From Planctomycetaceae bacterium (GTDB lineage Bacteria > Planctomycetota > Planctomycetia > Pirellulales > Thermoguttaceae), in assembly GCA_015062085.1 (NCBI GenBank), contig SUVI01000006.1:1-56209 (forward strand): DNA of 56,209 nucleotides, in the 5' to 3' direction. The position numbers and the translations under genes are program-made. Positions 52,411 through 56,209 of the stretch are shown here, piece by piece; the stretch's first letter is position 1; every line of letters starts with the position of its first letter. Under the pieces are notes generated by a model. It was not told the origin of the DNA. It saw only the letters and a list, made by a program, of their open reading frames with translations, and searched no databases.

Positions 52411-53388
52411 CTATGGCTTCTTTGTATCTGCAGCCTTGGATCGCGATTCCGATTGGGATTTCGAGACTGCAGCCGGTTCTGATTTGGGAGCAGGCTGTGT
52501 GGGAGTTGCCGGCTGATCGCTCGATTCCTCCGTGTATCCATTGTTGCGAAGGAAGGGTCCCACGAGCGGGTTCAGCTGCACGAGTTCCTCGGGTGTCAGG
52601 GCCGGGTCGTGGGCAAAAAGCTGATGGATCGGCGTCGGGATTGGGATGACTTTCACTTCCGCGTTGCACATTCCGCAGACGATCGCATCGTCCTGGAAGA
52701 GTTTCGGGGCAGCAAGGCTCTTTTTCGTTGGATCAAAAACAAAATCATCCGGTTTCGTCCATTCGATAGCCGCTTCATCACTCACTTCAATGACCGTCAC
52801 TGTGTCGGCAAGACGGTCCGTAATGCGTGAGCTGGAGATAATGTCGCGCGATTCGGGGAACACCGAATCCGGGTGGCGAACTGTCATGTAGTTCGTCAGG
52901 CAATTCAGCGGCGATTCGCTCGTCGGAGTGTGTTTGCTCCTCGGCGCACGGTATTCTTGCGGCATCTGTTCGAGAAGACGGTAGTTGTGCTCGTGATTCC
53001 AAGGCAGCCCACGCTCAAACTTCTCGTAAAGTTCAAGATATTTTTGATTTTCAAAATACGGCAGGATCGCGACGCGCCAGCTGAGCGTCGGTTCTCCGAT
53101 CTCGTTGCTTTCGTATGCCGGAGGATAAAATCCTTTGTCCAAACGATAGCGTTCCAGTGCGTCGGAGATCGCCTGCATATTGGAAATGGTCGTGTCGCGG
53201 GTCACAACGATCGTGTTTTGACGGTTTCTATATTCTGTGAAGAGAAATATGCCGCCGCTGAGTGCTGCAAGAGTAAAGAAGCACCAGAACCACCGCATCA
53301 AATGCAGACTGCGTTTGCGGTGATGCCGTTTATGGCCTTTGCGCTTTAAGACCAGAGTGCCCTGGGGCGGAGCTTTATGTTTCATCAT
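52411..53388 (-). CDS. Membrane-anchored DUF1559-related protein
   Basis: About 325 aa. A basic N-terminus (KRKGHKRHHRKRS) before one transmembrane helix (LMRWFWCFFTLAALSGGIFLF) gives a type II orientation. The exterior part resembles the central DUF1559 fold: AISDALERYRLDKGFYPPAY, WRVAILPYFENQKYLELYEKF, PWNHEHN, then VTVIEVSDEAAIEWTKPDD and VCGMCNAEVKVIP. It differs from the paralogues at 49880 and 50949 in having no pilin motif. The C-terminal tail is Ser/Pro/Gln-rich. Start is uncertain between 53388 and 53487; I prefer 53388 because the positive-inside stretch then lies close to the N-terminus, but no clear binding site exists. Confidence 0.7.
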   Translation of the reverse strand: MMKHKAPPQGTLVLKRKGHKRHHRKRSLHLMRWFWCFFTLAALSGGIFLFTEYRNRQNTIVVTRDTTISNMQAISDALERYRLDKGFYPPAYESNEIGEPTLSWRVAILPYFENQKYLELYEKFERGLPWNHEHNYRLLEQMPQEYRAPRSKHTPTSESPLNCLTNYMTVRHPDSVFPESRDIISSSRITDRLADTVTVIEVSDEAAIEWTKPDDFVFDPTKKSLAAPKLFQDDAIVCGMCNAEVKVIPIPTPIHQLFAHDPALTPEELVQLNPLVGPFLRNNGYTEESSDQPATPTQPAPKSEPAAVSKSQSESRSKAADTKKP

Positions 53389-53488
53389 TTTCTTATTGAA
53401 AGGACAAAAATACCCAAAAATAAAAAAGGTCAAGATGTATTGTGAAGCTGGATCCTCCAAGACTTCACATACTTTAATATCGTCCATC

Positions 53489-53513
53489 GAGTAAAATATC
53501 TTAAATTTTACTC
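53489..53513. promoter_or_regulatory. Operator-like inverted repeat
   Basis: Perfect 9-bp inverted repeat GAGTAAAAT / ATTTTACTC, spacer 7 bp, upstream of the 52411 gene. A TAAAAT lies on both strands, so it overlaps potential -10 boxes. Confidence 0.5.
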
Positions 53514-53625
53514 AAAATCCACTCCCAAAAACGCAAAACTTTCCTAATCGGATGTTTTTTTATGGAAATTTTAAACTTTTTTTGTTTTTTTTGTCGAAAA
53601 CAGTAGCATATTTTCGTAATCGGAG

Positions 53626-53631
53626 TATAAT
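53626..53631 (+). promoter_or_regulatory. -10 box of the 53687 gene
   Basis: A perfect TATAAT 55 nt upstream of the start codon; the -35 region at the expected distance (TAGCAT, 53604-53609) is poor. Confidence 0.45.
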
Positions 53632-53686
53632 AGGGCTGTTGAAAGAAATTTTATCAATCAGTTCCACTCAAAGGAGTCATTAGGTA

Positions 53687-54370
53687 ATGGATAAAATGAA
53701 AGAAACTGTGAAACCGAGTATGGACCGTACCCGTCGTCAGCTCATTATCGGCGCCGGCCTCACTCCATTGGTCGTGACTCTTCATTCCGCAAAAGTTTTC
53801 GGACAGGATCTCGCCGTCGGTTCTCCTTCCGGTGCTGCGCCGTTCTCTGGAGTGCTCGAAGGTTCCGTCGGTCCTAATGGGCAGCCCGGCAGCGCGAGTA
53901 CTGAGGTGGAACTCTATAACCTGATCGCAAGTGGTAACTGCCCTGAGGAAGTATATAATTATTATGGTCTGAATGGTCATGTCGCCAGCGGCAGTTTCGA
54001 CGCATATTCCGTTGTGTGGGGTTATGGTATCACCGGTACGCTCGGCTGGACTCCTGATTATGAAAAGGTCTTTGTTGAAAACTTCGAGGACTATCAGAAA
54101 GCCTGTAAGGACGTTTCTTACGCAATAGCTGTAATTAACGCTGCGTTAGATGCTGACGGACTGACTAACTTGACCGCTCCGAATGTGACAGGGGTCGCTC
54201 TCTTGCCGCTTCCGGATGGTGCCGGTGATCGTGGATGTTTTGAATTGTTCAGGATGGCAGAAGGAAAACTGGAGGCTTTGGTCGTTGAGTACAATACGGC
54301 CGCGAATAACTACAATTCCAAGATGCATACGGTCGATGGGTTTGTGGAAATTCCTCTTATCTCGATCTGA
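53687..54370 (+). CDS. Small exported protein of unknown family
   Basis: 227 aa, not recognised. The N-terminus has a twin-arginine pair (TRRQLIIGAGLTPLVV) and a hydrophobic core ending near VFGQ, so Tat or Sec export is likely. The mature part has a Gly/Ser/Pro-rich start, then DAYSVVWGYGITGTLGW and a helical region (ENFEDYQKACKDVSYAIAVINAALDA) and two Cys (C85 in SGNCPEE, C191 in RGCFEL) that could form a disulfide. AAAGGAG lies 10 nt upstream. Single-gene unit with own -10 box and terminator. Confidence 0.8.
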   Translation: MDKMKETVKPSMDRTRRQLIIGAGLTPLVVTLHSAKVFGQDLAVGSPSGAAPFSGVLEGSVGPNGQPGSASTEVELYNLIASGNCPEEVYNYYGLNGHVASGSFDAYSVVWGYGITGTLGWTPDYEKVFVENFEDYQKACKDVSYAIAVINAALDADGLTNLTAPNVTGVALLPLPDGAGDRGCFELFRMAEGKLEALVVEYNTAANNYNSKMHTVDGFVEIPLISI

Positions 54371-54388
54371 CGTTGGGAATGAACTTTC

Positions 54389-54427
54389 AAAGGTCCTGGA
54401 AGCTCGGCTTTTGGGGCCTTTTTTTCT
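54389..54427 (+). terminator. Intrinsic terminator after the 53687 gene
   Basis: Stem AAAGGTCC / GGGGCCTTT (one G-U), 16-nt loop, followed by T residues. Confidence 0.85.
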
Positions 54428-54428
54428 T

Positions 54429-55067
54429 TCAGCCGTTCTGTTGTGTCAGGTGCAGTTTTCGTGCGATCTCATCTATTTTTGCCCGAAAATCTTTTGGCGG
54501 GATCCCCATGATATGCAGCGTTTCGGAGTCCGCCTCCAGTTCCAGATGCACACCTGTTTCGTGGATCCGCGGTTTCCAATCCCGTTCGTATCGCGGGGTG
54601 AGGAACCAGACTTTCTGATTTCGTGATCCTCGCCAAAGCAGATTTTCATGTTCCGTTTCGCGGTATGGGCCATCGATCAAAATGTCAAGTCGGGCAAGCA
54701 GTGCGAGTTCCTCCCGTTTTTCCCGTGCGAGAAGTTCCTCAAGCGTCCAGCCTGTGAAGGCCATGACGGTGAGTTCTGGGCGGATCTTTCGGCAGGCGTC
54801 CGCAAGCGCACAGAGTCCCGCAGCCTGAAGAAATGGTTCGCCGCCGGAAAAGGTGAGACCCTCGATCTCCGGAAGCCGCGTCAGTTTTTCCGCAAGAGTT
54901 TCTACTGAAAACACCGTTCCGCCCTCTGGATCCCACGTTTCCGGCGCGACACAGCCCGGGCAGCGTCGTGCGCACCCCTGGACCCACACAACTGCGCGTT
55001 TTCCCGGTCCCAAAACGGAACAGGAAGTCGAAAAACGAGCGATTTTGAGCAGTTTCGGTTCATTCAT
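54429..55067 (-). CDS. Radical SAM activase, NrdG-like
   Basis: 212 aa, 4Fe-4S single-cluster radical SAM protein. The cluster motif is CARRCPGC (C-x3-C-x2-C) near residues 32-39, followed by the SAM-binding GGEP (FSGGEPFLQ) near 84. It resembles activating proteins of anaerobic ribonucleotide reductase (NrdG) and related glycyl-radical activases: VWVQGCARRCPGC, LTFSGGEPF, MAFTGWTLEELL. No NrdD is visible, so the substrate is unproven. Start ATG 55067 lies only 20 bp downstream of the rnpB 3' end and has no clear binding site; it may be expressed by readthrough. Confidence 0.75.
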   Translation of the reverse strand: MNEPKLLKIARFSTSCSVLGPGKRAVVWVQGCARRCPGCVAPETWDPEGGTVFSVETLAEKLTRLPEIEGLTFSGGEPFLQAAGLCALADACRKIRPELTVMAFTGWTLEELLAREKREELALLARLDILIDGPYRETEHENLLWRGSRNQKVWFLTPRYERDWKPRIHETGVHLELEADSETLHIMGIPPKDFRAKIDEIARKLHLTQQNG

Positions 55068-55087
55068 TGCATCGAAAAAAAGAAAAA

Positions 55088-55510
55088 ATGGAGAGACTGT
55101 AAGCCGGATTATGTGAACGGGTCGCCCCGAACGATAGTCATTTATCTAGGACGGTCATTACTGAACGCCTCAAGCTGCCTACCCGAAAATCACCGTGCCG
55201 GACCGACACGGGAAAACGAACGCAATGGCCCGTTCTACTCTTCTCTGTTTGGCATTGCACCCAGTGGGGTTTACCTTGCCGACGCAGTCGCCTGCCTCGC
55301 GGTGAGCTCTTACCTCGCCATTTCACCCTTACCGGCGGGTCCATAAAAAAACGCGGACTCCAACGGCGGTATCTTTTCTGCTGCACTTTCCCTGACCTTT
55401 CGGTCGGTGGACGTTATCCATCACTGTGTCCTGTGGTGTCCGGACTTTCCTCATCGGTGCGTCTAAAACAAAAAAACAGACTACACCTCCGCGACTATCC
55501 GTCTCTCCAT
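55088..55510 (-). ncRNA. rnpB: RNase P RNA, bacterial class A
   Basis: Catalytic RNA of RNase P, which trims tRNA 5' leaders. Minus-strand signatures: GAGGAAAGTCCGGAC near the 5' side, GGGTGAAATGGCGAGGTAAGAGC in the middle, ACAGAGAAGAG, and CCGGCTTACA near the 3' end. The ends are fixed by helix P1, ten perfect base pairs ATGGAGAGAC (55501-55510) with GTCTCTCCAT (55088-55097), followed by a T-tract. Length about 423 nt. The promoter is TTGACT-16-TATGAT at 55517-55544, with the start expected at 55510. Two reading frames on it are spurious. Confidence 0.96.
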
Positions 55511-55516
55511 CTCTTC

Positions 55517-55544
55517 ATCATACACGAAATCCAAAAAAAGTCAA
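55517..55544 (-). promoter_or_regulatory. Promoter of rnpB
   Basis: TTGACT (55539-55544), 16-bp spacer, TATGAT (55517-55522) on the minus strand; predicted transcript start at the P1 helix. Confidence 0.8.
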
Positions 55545-55614
55545 GGGGCACTCTGTTAAACTGCAAAAACTTCTCGATTTGTCCTATTTTTTCTTGTATC
55601 GTGATCCTATCCCC

Positions 55615-55642
55615 TTGAATCTTTTTGAAAATCTAGTAAAAT
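55615..55642 (+). promoter_or_regulatory. Promoter of the Ser/Thr kinase gene
   Basis: TTGAAT (55615-55620), 16-bp spacer, TAAAAT (55637-55642). Confidence 0.6.
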
Positions 55643-55704
55643 CAAATGGTGATCATCTGTTTATTCCTGAATGAAACGAGATTTTTTTTAAGAGGAACGC
55701 AAAA

Positions 55705-56209
55705 ATGGCTGGTACCCTAAAGTTGACCACTACGCAGAGTGAGCATGGTGAGAAAAACGTCGATGAGACGCAGTTTGAGAAACTGCAGCCTGGGTATCTG
55801 CTGGGAGAACATGAAGAGTTTCGCCTCGTGAAGATGCTCGGAAAAGGAGGGATGGGCGTTACGTGGCTCGCGGAGGAACTGGATTCATCCGGAAAGAAAA
55901 AGCAGGCCGTCGTGTGCAAGATTTTAAGCAAAGAGCTCATTAATGACGAAAATGCGATTGGAAATGTTTTGGAGGTTTTCGACCTCACGAAAGAACTGAA
56001 TCACACGAACATCTGCCCGCTTCTGAACCGGTTTCAGGACCCCGTTTTCAAGGACTTTCTCGTCATGCGGTACGCAGAGGGAGAGACGCTTGAAGAGTGG
56101 TTCAAAAAGCAGTCGGGACACGAAAACGGACTCCCCGCGCAGACGGTTTTGCCCGTTCTTCAGCAGATCGCGGCGGCGCTGGATGCGATGCACTTGCGTA
56201 AGATCATCC
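55705..56209 (+). CDS. Ser/Thr protein kinase, partial (cut by window end)
   Basis: 168 residues of the N-terminus of a bacterial Hanks-type kinase (PknB-like). The glycine loop LGKGGMGVTWLAEE lies at about 51-64, the VAIK lysine in VVCKIL near 81, HTNICPLLNRF, and the hinge YAEGETLEEWF near 125. The window ends just before the catalytic loop. An N-terminal stretch of about 45 residues precedes the domain. Start ATG 55705 follows AGAGGA. Compare the degenerate kinase-derived protein at 2265. Confidence 0.9.
   Translation, partial: MAGTLKLTTTQSEHGEKNVDETQFEKLQPGYLLGEHEEFRLVKMLGKGGMGVTWLAEELDSSGKKKQAVVCKILSKELINDENAIGNVLEVFDLTKELNHTNICPLLNRFQDPVFKDFLVMRYAEGETLEEWFKKQSGHENGLPAQTVLPVLQQIAAALDAMHLRKII

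Noticed and set aside
55113..55386. Short reading frames within 55113-55386
   Set aside because: They lie on the rnpB gene, whose RNA signatures and P1 helix explain the sequence.

Overview
The window reads as chromosomal DNA of a Planctomycetota bacterium (Pirellulales-like; a host-gut lineage is possible but not shown). The basis is the mix of family types: a tandem pair of DUF1559 (H-X9-DG) pseudopilin proteins, a secreted DUF1080 protein, a PmoA/DUF6807 protein, a surface protein carrying the planctomycete LESRELLSA-type N-terminal motif plus dockerin repeats, LL-diaminopimelate aminotransferase, NPCBM and FixG-free FAD/Fe-S redox proteins, and a Ser/Thr kinase. Base composition is moderate and the gene density normal. 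I see no tRNA, rRNA, IS element, prophage or CRISPR array.

Layout. 1-2216: a 12-bp tandem array, then comF-hemC (overlapping, +). 2265-6250: minus-strand block hisC-hisB-HAD phosphatase and a kinase-derived protein that appears to lack its N-lobe. 6521-18026: plus-strand genes for a GlcD/GlcF fusion oxidoreductase, an ExeA-like AAA ATPase with a very long low-complexity tail, MetY, a Tat-exported metallophosphoesterase and a secreted FAD oxidoreductase. 18130-21166: the conserved rpsB-tsf-pyrH-frr translation operon (minus) with a strong promoter, a structured leader and an intrinsic terminator between rpsB and tsf. 21535-23999: cobalamin adenosyltransferase and a transglutaminase lipoprotein (minus, ATGA-coupled). 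24184-25476: a 21-bp minisatellite in front of a P-loop GTPase-like gene. 25554-38557: a long minus-strand run: DUF1080 protein, PolB-type exonuclease, signal peptidase I with a zinc-ribbon insert, a degenerate glycosyltransferase-like protein, a giant membrane/coiled-coil protein, its small partner, an NPCBM protein and a PmoA-family protein. 39056-42456: a repeat-bearing protein possibly related to GTPase-associated proteins, a 10/11-bp noncoding minisatellite, and cysQ. 42589-53388: minus-strand envelope proteins, dapL, the dockerin protease, two DUF1559 paralogues and a third relative. 53687-54370: a small exported orphan. 54429-56209: an NrdG-like activase, the RNase P RNA gene rnpB (minus), and the start of a Ser/Thr kinase cut by the window edge.

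Two themes cut across the genes. First, minisatellites are abundant: inside genes the period is a multiple of 3 (12, 15, 18 bp), while outside genes 10, 11, 21 and 22 bp occur. Second, many start regions carry a recognisable sigma-A type promoter whose spacer is repeatedly 16 bp (rpsB, rnpB, the kinase, DUF1080, metY, the 6521 gene, the 24568 gene). The most interesting candidates for follow-up are the kinase-derived protein without an N-lobe, the hisB-coupled HAD phosphatase as missing histidinol-phosphatase, the possible GTPase/partner pair with repeat arrays, the exonuclease-signal peptidase-giant coiled-coil cluster, and the structured leaders.
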